DNA of 64,000 nt from Pullulanibacillus pueri (lineage in GTDB: Bacteria; Bacillota; Bacilli; Bacillales; Sporolactobacillaceae), in the NCBI RefSeq assembly GCF_014639255.1, contig NZ_BMFV01000005.1, forward strand, positions 62,001 to 126,000, read 5' to 3'. The translations under genes were made by a program, and so were the position numbers. Below, one piece after another: positions 34,778-44,456 of this stretch. Within the stretch, counting starts at the first letter, position 1, and the number at the start of each line of letters is the position of its first letter. Under the pieces are notes generated by a model that was not told the origin of the DNA, did no database searches, and was given only the letters and a program-made list of their open reading frames with translations.

Positions 34778-34781
34778 CTCT

Positions 34782-35336
34782 TTACTCATCTACATCATCC
34801 TCATTTATTATTGCAAATAATTGATGATCTTCCCATTTCCCGTTAATCTTTACATTTTCCCTTGAAAGTCCCTCTTTTTGGAAGCCCGCTTTCAACAAGA
34901 CCTTCGCCGAGCCGATATTATGAGGCATAACACCAGCCTCAATTCTATGAAGTCTAAGGGTCTGAAAAGCGTAATCGACGACTAAGCGGACAGCTTCTGT
35001 CATATACCCCTTACCATTTTGCTCTTGGTCTAGGAAATAGCCGATCCAACAGCTTTGGAGGTTTCCTCTTGCAACTTCAAAGAGCGTGATTTCTCCAATT
35101 AATTGCTCTGATTCTCTTAAATAGATAACGAAAAAATAACCCTGATCTGCTTCTGCAGATGATTTATTGGTCTTGATTCGTTCTAACTGTCCTTCGAGGG
35201 TATAAAAATCATCTTTACGGCTTCCTGTATACAATTGAAAAAAATCCTTATTTTTTAATTCAAGCGCTAAAAGCACCTCAGCATCTGCTTCCTCCACCAA
35301 CTTTACGTAGATCCTATCACCCATTAATGTCGTCAT
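34782..35336 (-). CDS. GNAT acetyltransferase (RimJ/RimL type)
   Basis: The 184-residue protein has the acetyl-CoA binding segment DQEQNGKGYMTEAVRLVVDY (Q/R-x-x-G-x-G/A) and the downstream LRLHRIEAGVMPHNIGSAKV, then LLKAGFQKEG, typical of the RimJ/SpeG group. The start at 35336 (MTTLMGDRIYVKL) follows AAGGAGAGATGAG; a longer frame to 35402 has no ribosome binding site. The acceptor is unknown. Confidence 0.87.
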   Translation of the reverse strand: MTTLMGDRIYVKLVEEADAEVLLALELKNKDFFQLYTGSRKDDFYTLEGQLERIKTNKSSAEADQGYFFVIYLRESEQLIGEITLFEVARGNLQSCWIGYFLDQEQNGKGYMTEAVRLVVDYAFQTLRLHRIEAGVMPHNIGSAKVLLKAGFQKEGLSRENVKINGKWEDHQLFAIINEDDVDE

Positions 35337-35510
35337 CTCATCTCTCCTTATTGAGAAGATAAAAAATCTCTCCAACTGATGATTGCACAAATAACAACTC
35401 ACAGCATTTTCTTCAATATATCACAAAAGTCTAAGTGCTTAATCTATGTTTTTCCTAATTCTATGTTTTATTTTAATTCTAGAGGGAATGAAACAAATAG
35501 GAGGGATAAC

Positions 35511-36098
35511 ATGAGATCGAAAAAGCCAGCAACTAAAATTGCCACTGCTTCGTTGCTCTCACTCTCGCTTTTAGGTTTAGGTGTGCCGTCCTTTATGGGA
35601 TCGGCTGATGCTGCTTCAGGACCATCTGTGACTTCATCTCAAAAAAATACAAAGGCCATCACAACCCTTAATCAGCTTTACAATCAAGCGTTCTCGGGAG
35701 AAATGCCGAAACTAGTTCATGGCCTTAAGGTGGACACAAGCACGATTGACGATGTCCATCATCAAATAGGCTTGCCGGAAGAGCCTGCTCAACCCGATGA
35801 CCCCTTCGAAAAATATCATGGTTCCATGGGACAAGCAAGTTACGCCTTTGCTTATGGGGCTACAGGAAGAATCGCAGAAATACGCTATTTCGGCACTCAA
35901 ATTGAGCGCCAGCAAAATCTTGGCGGCATCACTCCAGCGGTATTAAGTCAACAAATCGGAAGTGCCGACCACATTCTATCCGTACCCGAAACTAATGAAA
36001 CAGATTACGTCTACCAAACAGGAAATTATGAACTCCATTTCGTTGTTGGAGAAGACCAAACAGTAGACCATGTTAATTTAAAAGCAATTGCAAAGTAA
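35511..36098 (+). CDS. Secreted DUF4309 (YjgB-type) protein
   Basis: The 195-residue protein has a Sec signal peptide: RSKKPATKIA, a hydrophobic stretch, then SADAASG as a plausible type-I cleavage site. The mature part matches the YjgB/DUF4309 family (TLNQLYNQAFSGEMPKLVHG, YGATGRIAEIRYFGTQIER, LGGITPAVLSQQIG). The function is unknown; B. subtilis YjgB is secreted and stress-associated. The ATG at 35511 follows AGGAGGG; upstream in-frame codons lack a site. A terminator follows. Confidence 0.82.
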   Translation: MRSKKPATKIATASLLSLSLLGLGVPSFMGSADAASGPSVTSSQKNTKAITTLNQLYNQAFSGEMPKLVHGLKVDTSTIDDVHHQIGLPEEPAQPDDPFEKYHGSMGQASYAFAYGATGRIAEIRYFGTQIERQQNLGGITPAVLSQQIGSADHILSVPETNETDYVYQTGNYELHFVVGEDQTVDHVNLKAIAK

Positions 36099-36105
36099 TC
36101 CTTTG

Positions 36106-36131
36106 AGGAGCAGGGAGATCTGCTCCTTTTA
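36106..36131 (+). terminator. Rho-independent terminator after the DUF4309 gene
   Basis: AGGAGCAG (36106-36113) pairs perfectly with CTGCTCCT (36120-36127), followed by TTTTA, 8 nt past the stop codon. Confidence 0.85.
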
Positions 36132-36320
36132 CTTGTTCATTAAGACTGCTGTGGGATTTTCCCTTGATCAATAGTCAATCATTTTTTATCCATTTTGAGC
36201 ATTAGGCTGACCCTTTTAAAAAAATTTCCTTTAATAAAGTTCATTCCACCCTATGAGAATATTAATCCTCATCCTCGTTCATCCTATAACTATCTGTTTG
36301 TTCCTATGGAGGCGAAAACC

Positions 36321-37175
36321 ATGGTTCCTAAAAAAGTCACGAAAACCTATTGTTTTAGTGAGTATGATCCTTTAAAGCAAGTGGTTTTATGCCAACCCCA
36401 ACACATGATGATACGAGATGTCATCAATCAAACGCAAGAGCATTTTAAAGAGGAAGGCATCGATATTGAACGCGCCGTTCAACAGCATCATGAGCTCGTA
36501 AAAACCCTTCGTTCGTATAATATTGATGTTCGATTATTACAAAGTGACAAAAAATACCCTGAACAAGTTTTCACACGTGATATTGGCTTTACTCTCGGCC
36601 ACTCTATTTTCGTTGCTAAAATGGCGAGCGACGTGAGAAAGGGAGAGGAGGATGTCCTCAAACAATGGCTTGAAGAAGAAAAAATTTCTTATTATAACTT
36701 AATTGAGGATCGCATTGAAGGTGGGGATGTCATCATTGACAGAGACACCATCTATATCGGATTAAGTAACCGGACAAATCAAGGGGCCGTCAACCATTTA
36801 AAAACTTTTTTAACTCGGTTTAACATTGTTCCTATCCCCTTTACGGAAACCTTCCTACACCTTGATTGTGTCTTTAATGTTATTTCCCCAGAAATTGCTT
36901 TAATTTTCCCTGAAGCTCTCACTAAAGAGGATATTAAATACTTCCAATCACGGTACGAGCTGATTGAGGTGACAAAGGAAGAACAATTTACCTTGGGGAC
37001 TAATGTTCTCTCTATCGGCAATAACCGAATCCTGAGTTTACCCATAAATCGGAAGGTTAATGAGGAGCTCCGAAAGCGGGGATTCGAGGTCATCGAAGTC
37101 GACTTATCAGAAATTATCAAATCAGGAGGCTCTTTTCGCTGCTGTACGTTACCCATCGTGCGTTATCATGAATGA
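36321..37175 (+). CDS. Amidinotransferase/dimethylarginine dimethylaminohydrolase-like protein (YkgA type)
   Basis: The 284-residue protein of the guanidino-group-modifying fold has EYDPLKQVVLCQP, VFTRDIGFTLG, RIEGGDVIIDRDTIY (substrate-binding acidic residues), HLDCVFNVIS (catalytic His) and GGSFRCCTLPIVR (nucleophilic Cys near the C-terminus). The full catalytic set is present. Members hydrolyse methylated arginines or arginine-like compounds. The ATG at 36321 is preferred: GGAGG lies 8 nt upstream, while the ATG at 36306 overlaps that site. Confidence 0.87.
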   Translation: MVPKKVTKTYCFSEYDPLKQVVLCQPQHMMIRDVINQTQEHFKEEGIDIERAVQQHHELVKTLRSYNIDVRLLQSDKKYPEQVFTRDIGFTLGHSIFVAKMASDVRKGEEDVLKQWLEEEKISYYNLIEDRIEGGDVIIDRDTIYIGLSNRTNQGAVNHLKTFLTRFNIVPIPFTETFLHLDCVFNVISPEIALIFPEALTKEDIKYFQSRYELIEVTKEEQFTLGTNVLSIGNNRILSLPINRKVNEELRKRGFEVIEVDLSEIIKSGGSFRCCTLPIVRYHE

Positions 37176-37204
37176 TATTTTAGGAAACATGGCTTATACT
37201 ATTC

Positions 37205-37242
37205 AAAAAACCAAGCCCCTACTTGTTCAGCAGGGGCTTGGT
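37205..37242 (-). terminator. Terminator of the cysJI operon
   Basis: CCAAGCCCCT (37211-37220) pairs perfectly with AGGGGCTTGG (37232-37241); on the minus strand TTTTTTG follows. It lies about 15 nt after the cysI stop. Confidence 0.88.
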
Positions 37243-37256
37243 TCTGATGATTTTTA

Positions 37257-38996
37257 TTATTTTGCATGCACGCTCGTCGGATGAAAGTCAAGTCCTGATT
37301 GTACAGCTTCAATATGACCGGCACGGATAACATAGTCTCCAAAGTGCTCGCCTTCTCGGCGCTCTTTGGCATATTCCAAGAGGAGTGGGCGAAGATTTGC
37401 TAAAATCTCTTCTTCTCCAATATTTTCACGATATAATTTATTTAAACGCTCACCAGCAAATCCGCCTCCGAGATACATATTGTACTTTCCAGGGGCCTTG
37501 CCAATAAACCCAATTTCAGCCAGCGCTGGACGGGCACAGCCATTAGGGCAGCCAGTCATACGGATCACAATATCTTCATCACGTAACCCTGCCTCTTCAA
37601 GGACGGCTTCTAATTTATCGAGTAAGGAAGGCAGATAGCGTTCAGATTCAGCCATCGCTAACCCACACGTTGGAAAAGCCACACAGGCCATTGAATTTCG
37701 CTTTAAAGCGGTATGATGTCTCCCTTCAGTTAATCCATATTGTTCAACAAGTGCTGTGATTTTTTTCTTTGCTTGTGGACTCACATTAGCAATAATCACA
37801 TTTTGATTGCCTGTGAACCTGAAGTCACCTTTATGCACTTTGGCAATTTCCCTTAGCCCTGTCATCAAGGGGTAATCATCAAAATCTTTGACCCGCCCGT
37901 TTTGGATAAAGAGTGTCAAATGCCACTTTCCATTACTGCCCTTCACCCACCCATAACGGTCTCCATTGTGGTCAAAGTGGTAGTCACGCGCCTTTTCAAG
38001 TGCCCAACCCAATCTTTCATTGAGTTCGTTGAGAACCCAATCGACACCTCTAGCATCAATGGTATATTTAAAACGAGCATTTTTTCTATTGGAACGATTC
38101 CCGTAGTCGCGTTGGATCTTTAAGACATTCTCAGCCACTTCAATTATTTTTTCTTTAGGTATAAAACCTATAATCCGACCGATTTGCGGGTACGTCGTTG
38201 GTTCTCCATGGGTCATTCCCATGCCCCCACCCACTGAAACATTGAATCCCTTTAATTTACCCTCTTCCAGAATTGCAATAAAGCCCAAGTCCTGTGAAAA
38301 AACATCAATATCATTAGACGGAGGAACAGCAATCCCTATTTTAAATTTTCTTGGCAAATAATGTTTTCCATAAATAGGTTCGACTTCTTCCTCATTCTCC
38401 CGGCTATCGACGATTTTTTCATGGTCCAACCAAATTTCATGATAGGCCTTGGTCTTAGGTAATAAATGCTCACTCACTTGTTTAGCAAGATCATATACTT
38501 CAGCGTGGATTTCCGATTGATAGGGATTTGGATTACACATCACATTTCTATTCACATCTCCACAGGCCGCAATGCTATCCAATAATGCCCGATTCATTTC
38601 CTGAATACTTTGCTTTAGATTCCATTTCAAAATCCCATGAAATTGAATGGTTTGTCGTGTGGTTAGTCGAATGGAATGATCTGCATATTTTTGAGCAATT
38701 TCATCCATGACAAGCCATTGCTCAGGAGTGATCACACCACCAGGCGCTCGGACCCGGATCATAAACTGATAAGCAGGCTCTAATTTTTGACGCCGACGCT
38801 CATTTCGAATATCCCTATTATCCTGCTGATAGCTTCCATGAAATTTCAATAACTGATTATCATCCTCGGAGATGGCACCCGTAATAGGATCCTTTAAACC
38901 TTCAGCGATGGTTCCCCTAAGGTAATTGCTTTCGCCCTTTATCCGCTCATTATCACTTGGTTTCCCATTGCGAGTTAGGATATCTTCCTTGACCAT
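37257..38996 (-). CDS. cysI: Sulfite reductase (NADPH) hemoprotein beta subunit
   Basis: The 579-residue protein is a duplicated sulfite/nitrite reductase fold. [14 protein letters not shown] is the siroheme-binding arm, and the 4Fe-4S/siroheme cysteines occur in [16 protein letters not shown] and [16 protein letters not shown]. It reduces sulfite to sulfide with electrons from CysJ. Length and motifs are normal. It follows cysJ with a 46-nt gap, as one operon. Confidence 0.95.
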   Translation of the reverse strand: MVKEDILTRNGKPSDNERIKGESNYLRGTIAEGLKDPITGAISEDDNQLLKFHGSYQQDNRDIRNERRRQKLEPAYQFMIRVRAPGGVITPEQWLVMDEIAQKYADHSIRLTTRQTIQFHGILKWNLKQSIQEMNRALLDSIAACGDVNRNVMCNPNPYQSEIHAEVYDLAKQVSEHLLPKTKAYHEIWLDHEKIVDSRENEEEVEPIYGKHYLPRKFKIGIAVPPSNDIDVFSQDLGFIAILEEGKLKGFNVSVGGGMGMTHGEPTTYPQIGRIIGFIPKEKIIEVAENVLKIQRDYGNRSNRKNARFKYTIDARGVDWVLNELNERLGWALEKARDYHFDHNGDRYGWVKGSNGKWHLTLFIQNGRVKDFDDYPLMTGLREIAKVHKGDFRFTGNQNVIIANVSPQAKKKITALVEQYGLTEGRHHTALKRNSMACVAFPTCGLAMAESERYLPSLLDKLEAVLEEAGLRDEDIVIRMTGCPNGCARPALAEIGFIGKAPGKYNMYLGGGFAGERLNKLYRENIGEEEILANLRPLLLEYAKERREGEHFGDYVIRAGHIEAVQSGLDFHPTSVHAK

Positions 38997-39042
38997 TTTA
39001 AAACTCCTTCCAATAAATCTTCAAAGTATAAGTCCAATGGCA

Positions 39043-40902
39043 TCAATAAACATCTCGTTGATAACGCTTCTGCTTGCGCAAATCAGTAAGGTAATTTTCA
39101 GCAGCCTCTTGATCCATACCGCCTTCTTGTTGAAGAATCGCCAATAGTGTATCGTGCACGTCTTTAGCCATATGCTTCTCGTCACCGCATACATAGACAC
39201 TGGCACCTTCTTGTATCCATTGGTAAAGCTCCTTACTCTTAGCAAGCATACGGTGCTGGACATACACCTTTTCAGCAGTGTCTCGAGAGAAGGCAACATC
39301 CATTCTTGAGAGTACACCTTCCTTTAACCATCTCTGCCAATCCACTTGATAAAGGAAATCGGTTCTAAAATGTTGATCACCAAAAAATAGCCATGTTTTT
39401 CCCGTTGCCCCTATTTCTTCTCGCTCTTCTAAAAATGATCTAAAAGGGGCTACACCTGTGCCTGGACCAATCATAATAACGGGGGCATCAGGGTCGGCTG
39501 GTAATCTGAAATTAGGATTCTTATGGACATAGACAGAGAGTTTATCTCCCGGTTTGACACGCTCAGCACATTGCACAGAGCAAACACCCGCGCGATCGCG
39601 CCCATGAGCATGGAATCTCACTGTACCTATAGTCAAATGGACCTCATCTGGATTGGCTTTATAACTACTTGCAATCGAATAAAGTCGGGCCGGCAATTTC
39701 CGGAGAATCCCCAATATTTCCTTTGCCGGAACTTCCCAAGGGGAATAATCGTGCAATAAATCGAGTAAATCGCGGCCATCAATATAAGCCTTTAGCTTCT
39801 CCTCATTTCCAGGCGCCACCAACGCCTTAAGTTGACCATTGCTTGAAAGTTGTGCAGCCTTTTCCATGAGTGGCTTCGTGAGTATCGTAATTTCATAATG
39901 AGAAAGTAACGCTATCCGTAAAGGGACTTCTCCCACTTTATTAATGGTAACTGGGGCTTCAGGGTCCCACTGCATCTCAGCAATAATGCGGTCGACTAAA
40001 GCAGGATCATTTTCTGGGTAAATGCCCAAACTGTCACCCGGTTCAAATTCAAGATTAGAGCCTTCGAGTGACAATTCAAGATGGCGATTTTCCTTATTGG
40101 ATCCCCGACCACTCAAATTCAAATTTTCTAAAACTTCCGCTTGAAAGGGATGCGTTCTTGAATATTTTGTGACCTGTTGGATGGTGGCTCCCGTTTGCAA
40201 CTGTGCTATTTTAGTAACATTGGAATCCTCTACTTGACCCACCTGGGAGGAGTCCTGCAATTGACCTAAGACGCCTTCCATCCACTCGGCTGCTAAATCA
40301 TCAAAATCAACGTCACAATCAACACGCGGATGCAATCGTTCTGCCCCTAATGCTTCAAGGCGCTGATCAAAATCTTTCCCTGTCTGACAGTAGAACTCGT
40401 AGGACTGGTCTCCTAGAGCAAGCACAGAAAAGCGTACATCCTTCAATTTAGGAGCCTTTCTACTATTCAAAAATTCATAAAATGACAGCGCATTGTCGGG
40501 GGGATCCCCTTCTCCATGAGTCGCTGTAATAATTAATAAATCTTGGACTTTCTTCAAATCCTTTGTTTTAAAATCATCCATAGAAGAGAGAACCACTTTA
40601 AATCCTTTTTCCTCTAACTTCTGGCTTAGGTCTTCTGAAAGTGCTTGACAGTTACCGGTCTCCGAACCAAAGAGTACAGTCACCTCTCGCGTTGCTGATG
40701 GCTTAATAGACTGTGGAGAGTTTCCCGCAACTGGTTGATTCTTTGCCCGAGATTCAGGCGTCATTAAAAAGGCAGCTGTCTGTGGGGCAGCTAAATATCC
40801 ACTGAGCCAGATTTTTTGAGTCTCAGTTAATGTAGGCAAAAGTTGATTAAGGATTTCTGTTTGTTCTTGATTAAAGGGACTATTCGTTACTTGCAACTGC
40901 AA
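39043..40902 (-). CDS. cysJ: Sulfite reductase (NADPH) flavoprotein alpha subunit
   Basis: The 619-residue protein has an FMN-binding flavodoxin domain (VLFGSETGNCQALSEDL; ITATHGEGDPPDNA), then an FAD domain (RLYSIASSYKA, GVCSVQCAE) and an NADPH domain (MIGPGTGVAPFRSFLEERE, YVCGDEKHMAKDV). The start is TTG at 40902: the encoded MQLQVTNSPFNQEQ matches the B. subtilis CysJ N-terminus, and GGTGGAG lies just upstream. The ATG at 40932 has no such support. First gene of cysJI. Confidence 0.94.
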   Translation of the reverse strand: MQLQVTNSPFNQEQTEILNQLLPTLTETQKIWLSGYLAAPQTAAFLMTPESRAKNQPVAGNSPQSIKPSATREVTVLFGSETGNCQALSEDLSQKLEEKGFKVVLSSMDDFKTKDLKKVQDLLIITATHGEGDPPDNALSFYEFLNSRKAPKLKDVRFSVLALGDQSYEFYCQTGKDFDQRLEALGAERLHPRVDCDVDFDDLAAEWMEGVLGQLQDSSQVGQVEDSNVTKIAQLQTGATIQQVTKYSRTHPFQAEVLENLNLSGRGSNKENRHLELSLEGSNLEFEPGDSLGIYPENDPALVDRIIAEMQWDPEAPVTINKVGEVPLRIALLSHYEITILTKPLMEKAAQLSSNGQLKALVAPGNEEKLKAYIDGRDLLDLLHDYSPWEVPAKEILGILRKLPARLYSIASSYKANPDEVHLTIGTVRFHAHGRDRAGVCSVQCAERVKPGDKLSVYVHKNPNFRLPADPDAPVIMIGPGTGVAPFRSFLEEREEIGATGKTWLFFGDQHFRTDFLYQVDWQRWLKEGVLSRMDVAFSRDTAEKVYVQHRMLAKSKELYQWIQEGASVYVCGDEKHMAKDVHDTLLAILQQEGGMDQEAAENYLTDLRKQKRYQRDVY

Positions 40903-41353
40903 AGATCTCCACCTCACAAAGGAATCCATCACTTTTTTGTTCCGTATTAAACGGGTCTGTAAGCTCCCACCTAGAGCCTTCTAAAAGGCAAAAGGATAGG
41001 GGGACACGGCCAACATCGCCCAAACCATTCAAGTGCCAGCGAATATATCTGTGCATGCTTACTTTATAACTAGGGCCAGCTTACTCCGGAATTTTCTCTA
41101 TATTGTGTATTTCTATTTAACCATATCTATTCCGATATGTTAACTATGTTTTTGGAATTACTTTAAAAAAATTTTATAATCTCAAGCTTCCTACCTAAAA
41201 CTAACTATTTTATTGTGAAGTCAACAGAGTAAGAATTCCGAATGGGGCTCACTGTAAGCGGAGAGGATTCCAAAAAGGGGAAATAAAAACCAGCCATACA
41301 CACGCTCGGCTGGTAAAGAAGGAGATAATTTTTATCAATTCTATTTTTGGAAA
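40903..41353 (-). other. 450-bp upstream region of cysJ, no gene
   Basis: There is no coding frame and no riboswitch I recognise (no S-box or T-box core). The leader proximal to cysJ is about 180 nt and moderately G+C-rich; the distal part is AT-rich and holds the inverted repeat at 41117-41143. The last 130 bp run up to the 3' end of the coiled-coil gene on the same strand. Confidence 0.5.
41117..41143 (-). promoter_or_regulatory. Inverted repeat upstream of cysJI, candidate operator
   Basis: TTAACCATATC and GATATGTTAA are near-perfect reverse complements (one extra C) separated by 6 bp, in the AT-rich region about 215 bp upstream of cysJ. A LysR-type (CysL) or other sulfur-responsive regulator is plausible; none is encoded next to it. 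Confidence 0.5.
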
Positions 41354-41806
41354 TTAAGACTGATATTTAAGATTAAAAATTTCACGATCATGCTCAGCAA
41401 TTTTATGGTATATAAACTGAAGATCAGCTTTCCTTACCATTTCCTTTTCGATTATGTCCACTCTACCAGACAATTCACTCACCTTAACCGACAATTCATT
41501 CACCGCTGTTTTAATGTAAGGAATATCCGCAACATCCTCTTTGGTTGCGAAGTTTGCTAAATCATCCTTCGTTGCGAAGTTTGCTAAATCATCCTTCGTT
41601 GCGAAGTTTGCTAAATCATCCTTCGTTGCGAAGTTTGCTAAATCATCCTTCGTTGCGAAGTTTGCTAAATCATCCTTCGTTGCGAAGTTTGTCAAATCAT
41701 CCTTCGTTGCACAGTTCGATAAGTCTGCCTTTGTCGCCATGTTCTGTTTCATGTCTTGAATCTCATTAAAGATCCTATTCAGTAACTCCTCACTCATTTG
41801 ACTCAC
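41354..41806 (-). CDS. Coiled-coil protein with nine-residue tandem repeats
   Basis: The 150-residue soluble protein has an N-terminal helix (SEELLNRIFNEIQDMKQNMA), then seven consecutive nine-residue units of the form ATKDDLANF (five identical). A C-terminal coiled coil follows (ELSVKVSELSGRVDIIEKEM, then IYHKIAEHDREIF). No enzyme motif is seen. Similar small repeat coiled coils occur in Bacillales with unknown function. GGGGGTGAG lies upstream of the ATG. It is alone between cysJ and the divergent DUF819 gene. Confidence 0.8.
   Translation of the reverse strand: MSQMSEELLNRIFNEIQDMKQNMATKADLSNCATKDDLTNFATKDDLANFATKDDLANFATKDDLANFATKDDLANFATKDDLANFATKEDVADIPYIKTAVNELSVKVSELSGRVDIIEKEMVRKADLQFIYHKIAEHDREIFNLKYQS
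41549..41737 (-). repeat. 27-bp in-frame tandem repeat (7 units)
   Basis: Seven head-to-tail 27-bp units encode ATK(D/A)DL(A/T/S)N(F/C). The five central units are identical at the DNA level by eye, so the array is young or homogenised and its copy number may vary between strains. Confidence 0.93.
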
Positions 41807-41947
41807 CCCCTTTTCTTTTTATTATATCATAACTTCCCAAAATAGCAAACACTTGTTCCTATCCAGTAGAATAAAAGGAAAACCTCCCTATAGTCATTTC
41901 TAGGATCTTTTTGTACCATATAATAAAAAGTAAAAAGGAGGCATTTT

Positions 41948-43171
41948 ATGCACCAGACACTTATCAGCGCTAACGATACCTGGGTCTTATGGGCAATTCT
42001 CGCTGGATGGGCAGCAGTGAGCATTTACTTAGAGCAACGCTTCAAATGGGCGGCCAAATTAACAGGCGCCATCATCGCACTGCTCGGTGCTCTTATTCTT
42101 TCTAATTTATATATTATTCCTACAGATGCCCCTACTTATGACGCTGTGTGGAATTATGTCATTCCGCTCGCCATTCCACTATTGCTTTTTCAAGCCAATC
42201 TAAGAAAAATATGGAATGAAAGTGGCCGCATGCTGATCATCTTCTTGATAAGCTCTATTGGTACTGTTGTAGGAGTGACGCTCTCATTTTTCTTCTTGAA
42301 AAACGCGATCCCAGATCTTGACAAAATTGCGGGAATGGAAACAGGCTCATATATTGGAGGAAGTGTTAACTTTGCTGCCCTAGCCGCTAAATTTCATACA
42401 CCAGGCGAACTCGTTTCTTCTGCAATAGTAGCAGACAACCTTTTAATGGCCTTTTACTTTTTTATTTTAATTGCCATGCCCGCTCTTAGCTTCTTTCGTA
42501 AACATTTTAGAACGCCCTATATCGATGCCATAGAAAAAGATAGCACGAGTGGTGCCAATAACCAGGCCGCTTCCTACTGGAAGGGAAAAGAGGTCTCTTT
42601 AAAAGACATTGCCCTCGCTGCTGGAAGTGCTTTTGTTCTTGTTGCCCTTTCTTTTAAACTTGCGAATTGGTTTGATAAGCTAATCCCATCAGGGGATCAT
42701 GTGAATTTCTTTTATAACTTACTTAATGGTTTATTTGGTGATCATTACTTAATGTTGACGACCATAACCGTCTTAGCTGTTTCTATCTTTCACCGGTTCT
42801 TTGAGAATATTAATGGTGCCCAAGAACTCGGTACCTATCTCATCTACATTTTCTTTGTCGTCATTGGCGTCCCTGCCTCTGTGCCTTTACTGATTGAAAA
42901 TGCCCCATTGCTTCTGATCTTTGTCCTTATCATCATTATTGGCAATATGATTGTAACTCTTATCTTTGGTAAACTCTTCAAGTTCAGTTTAGAAGAAATG
43001 ATCCTCGCGAGCAACGCTAATGCAGGTGGACCGACGACGGCTGCAGCCATGGCCATCGCTAAAGGATGGACCGAGCTCATTGTTCCAATATTAGTTGTGG
43101 GCACGCTCGGTTATATAATCGGGAATTATATTGGTACTGCTATGGAATACCTCCTTTCACATGTTATGTAA
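41948..43171 (+). CDS. DUF819 (YjcL-type) integral membrane protein
   Basis: The 407-residue protein has about ten to twelve helices. Family marks are YVIPLAIPLLLFQANLRKIW, METGSYIGGSVNFAALAAKF, IVADNLLMAFYF and ASNANAGGPTTAAAMAIAKG; the last is a Gly/Ala/Thr-rich re-entrant-like motif seen in transporters. Function is not established. AAAAAGGAGG precedes the ATG. Single gene. Confidence 0.87.
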   Translation: MHQTLISANDTWVLWAILAGWAAVSIYLEQRFKWAAKLTGAIIALLGALILSNLYIIPTDAPTYDAVWNYVIPLAIPLLLFQANLRKIWNESGRMLIIFLISSIGTVVGVTLSFFFLKNAIPDLDKIAGMETGSYIGGSVNFAALAAKFHTPGELVSSAIVADNLLMAFYFFILIAMPALSFFRKHFRTPYIDAIEKDSTSGANNQAASYWKGKEVSLKDIALAAGSAFVLVALSFKLANWFDKLIPSGDHVNFFYNLLNGLFGDHYLMLTTITVLAVSIFHRFFENINGAQELGTYLIYIFFVVIGVPASVPLLIENAPLLLIFVLIIIIGNMIVTLIFGKLFKFSLEEMILASNANAGGPTTAAAMAIAKGWTELIVPILVVGTLGYIIGNYIGTAMEYLLSHVM

Positions 43172-43309
43172 TGAAAGGGAGCTGTGAATTCTCAGCGATC
43201 GGCTCAACTTTTTACGACTAAAGTAGGAGGGGATTCCATCGAATGAGCCGATGTCATCTGATAACCTTGTGATTAAAGTGAGGAAAAAACAATAAGAAAT
43301 GAGTGAAAG

Positions 43310-44359
43310 ATGATGCGCATTCAGCACTTACACTTAGAGACTTATCACCTTGAAGAAATGAAGGATTTTTATGTTAATACGCTCTTGATGGAGCTTGTCC
43401 GTGAACACCCAGACACTTTTATGGTTCAAATCGGCGACTCATTCATCACTTTTAAACGTAGTCAGAGTCTTCCCTATTATCATTTTGCCTGTCTCATCAA
43501 TACACAAGGATTTCATGATATCACCCTCCGGCTTGAAGCCAAAAATCTCGGCCTCGAACGCGGGTACTCAAAATTATGGCAAGCTGAACAATTTTATTTT
43601 AAGGATCCGGACGGGAATATCGTGGAGATACTAGGAAGAGAAGAACAAATGCCAACATTATCATCTCCTTGGATTAGAATTGTAGAAGTGGGCCTTCCTT
43701 CTCCCAATATTGAAACAGTAAAAGAAGGTCTTGTCCCACTTCCTAATCAATATAAGGATGATTCAGAGACCTTCCAATTTTATGGGGATCAAGACGGTGT
43801 CTTCGTCCTCGTAAAGGAAGGACGCCATTGGTACCCCACCAATAAAGGAGCGACCATACATCCCATAAGCATCGATATAGCATTACAAAAAGAATTTCGC
43901 TTTGACGTCCCTAATCTTCCTTACTTTATGAATAGCTCAAAGCCATGGTCTGACAAAATGCCCGTGACGCAAATGAGAGTCGCCCGGCCTACAGATCGCT
44001 TTGACGATGTCGTCCGATTCTATCAAGAAGGGTTAGGTCTACATCCTGTTACTTCCTTCGCTGGGCATCAAGGTTATAAAGGCGTCGTCTTTGGCTTACC
44101 TGACGTTCGTTATCAACTGGAATTTACCCAGCATGAAGAAGGCAGTCCTTGTCCTGCGCCAACAAAAGATAACTTACTTGTTTTCTATATACCAGATAAA
44201 CAAGCGCAAGATACCATCGTTCAGCGGTTGCATACGATGGGCTACCACTCCGTTCCACCTGAAAATCCGTATTGGGAGAAGAGCGGAGTGACCTTTGAAG
44301 ACCCTGACGGCTGGCGAATCGTCCTTATGAATACAACGGGATTATCATCAGAGTCTTGA
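43310..44359 (+). CDS. Fusion of an extradiol-type VOC protein with a YycE-like VOC protein
   Basis: The 349-residue protein has two parts. Residues 1 to about 205 form a glyoxalase/dioxygenase-type VOC region (IQHLHLETYHLEEMKDFYVN, FYFKDPDGNIVEILG). Residues from about 215 (TQMRVARPTDRFDDVVRFYQ) to the end match B. subtilis YycE, which is a free-standing protein of about 139 residues: VVFGLPDVRYQLEFTQHEEG, and NPYWEKSGVTFEDPDGWRIV. No natural break or frameshift is seen. The metal-binding ends (IVEI; FEDPDGWRIV) are present in both. The substrate is unknown. ATG at 43310 or 43313. Confidence 0.85.
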   Translation: MMRIQHLHLETYHLEEMKDFYVNTLLMELVREHPDTFMVQIGDSFITFKRSQSLPYYHFACLINTQGFHDITLRLEAKNLGLERGYSKLWQAEQFYFKDPDGNIVEILGREEQMPTLSSPWIRIVEVGLPSPNIETVKEGLVPLPNQYKDDSETFQFYGDQDGVFVLVKEGRHWYPTNKGATIHPISIDIALQKEFRFDVPNLPYFMNSSKPWSDKMPVTQMRVARPTDRFDDVVRFYQEGLGLHPVTSFAGHQGYKGVVFGLPDVRYQLEFTQHEEGSPCPAPTKDNLLVFYIPDKQAQDTIVQRLHTMGYHSVPPENPYWEKSGVTFEDPDGWRIVLMNTTGLSSES

Positions 44360-44456
44360 TTCTTAGGAACCCTCACCGTTAAGTTTGAACACATCTCTCC
44401 TCCTTGCATATCTTAAAATGACATGACAAATGCGTATCTTTAAAGGAGACATGATC

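Noticed and set aside
40903-41353. S-box or T-box riboswitch upstream of cysJ
   Set aside because: None of the conserved cores of these RNAs is present on the minus strand.
41549-41737. Possible CRISPR array
   Set aside because: The 27-bp units are contiguous with no spacers, are in frame and encode a regular peptide repeat; there are no cas genes.
43196-43261. ATCGGCTCA/TGAGCCGAT inverted pair upstream of the VOC fusion gene, with a possible 9-codon leader frame
   Set aside because: The loop is about 48 nt, there is no T-run, and the spacing from AGGAGG to the leader ATG is too long; too weak to call an attenuator.
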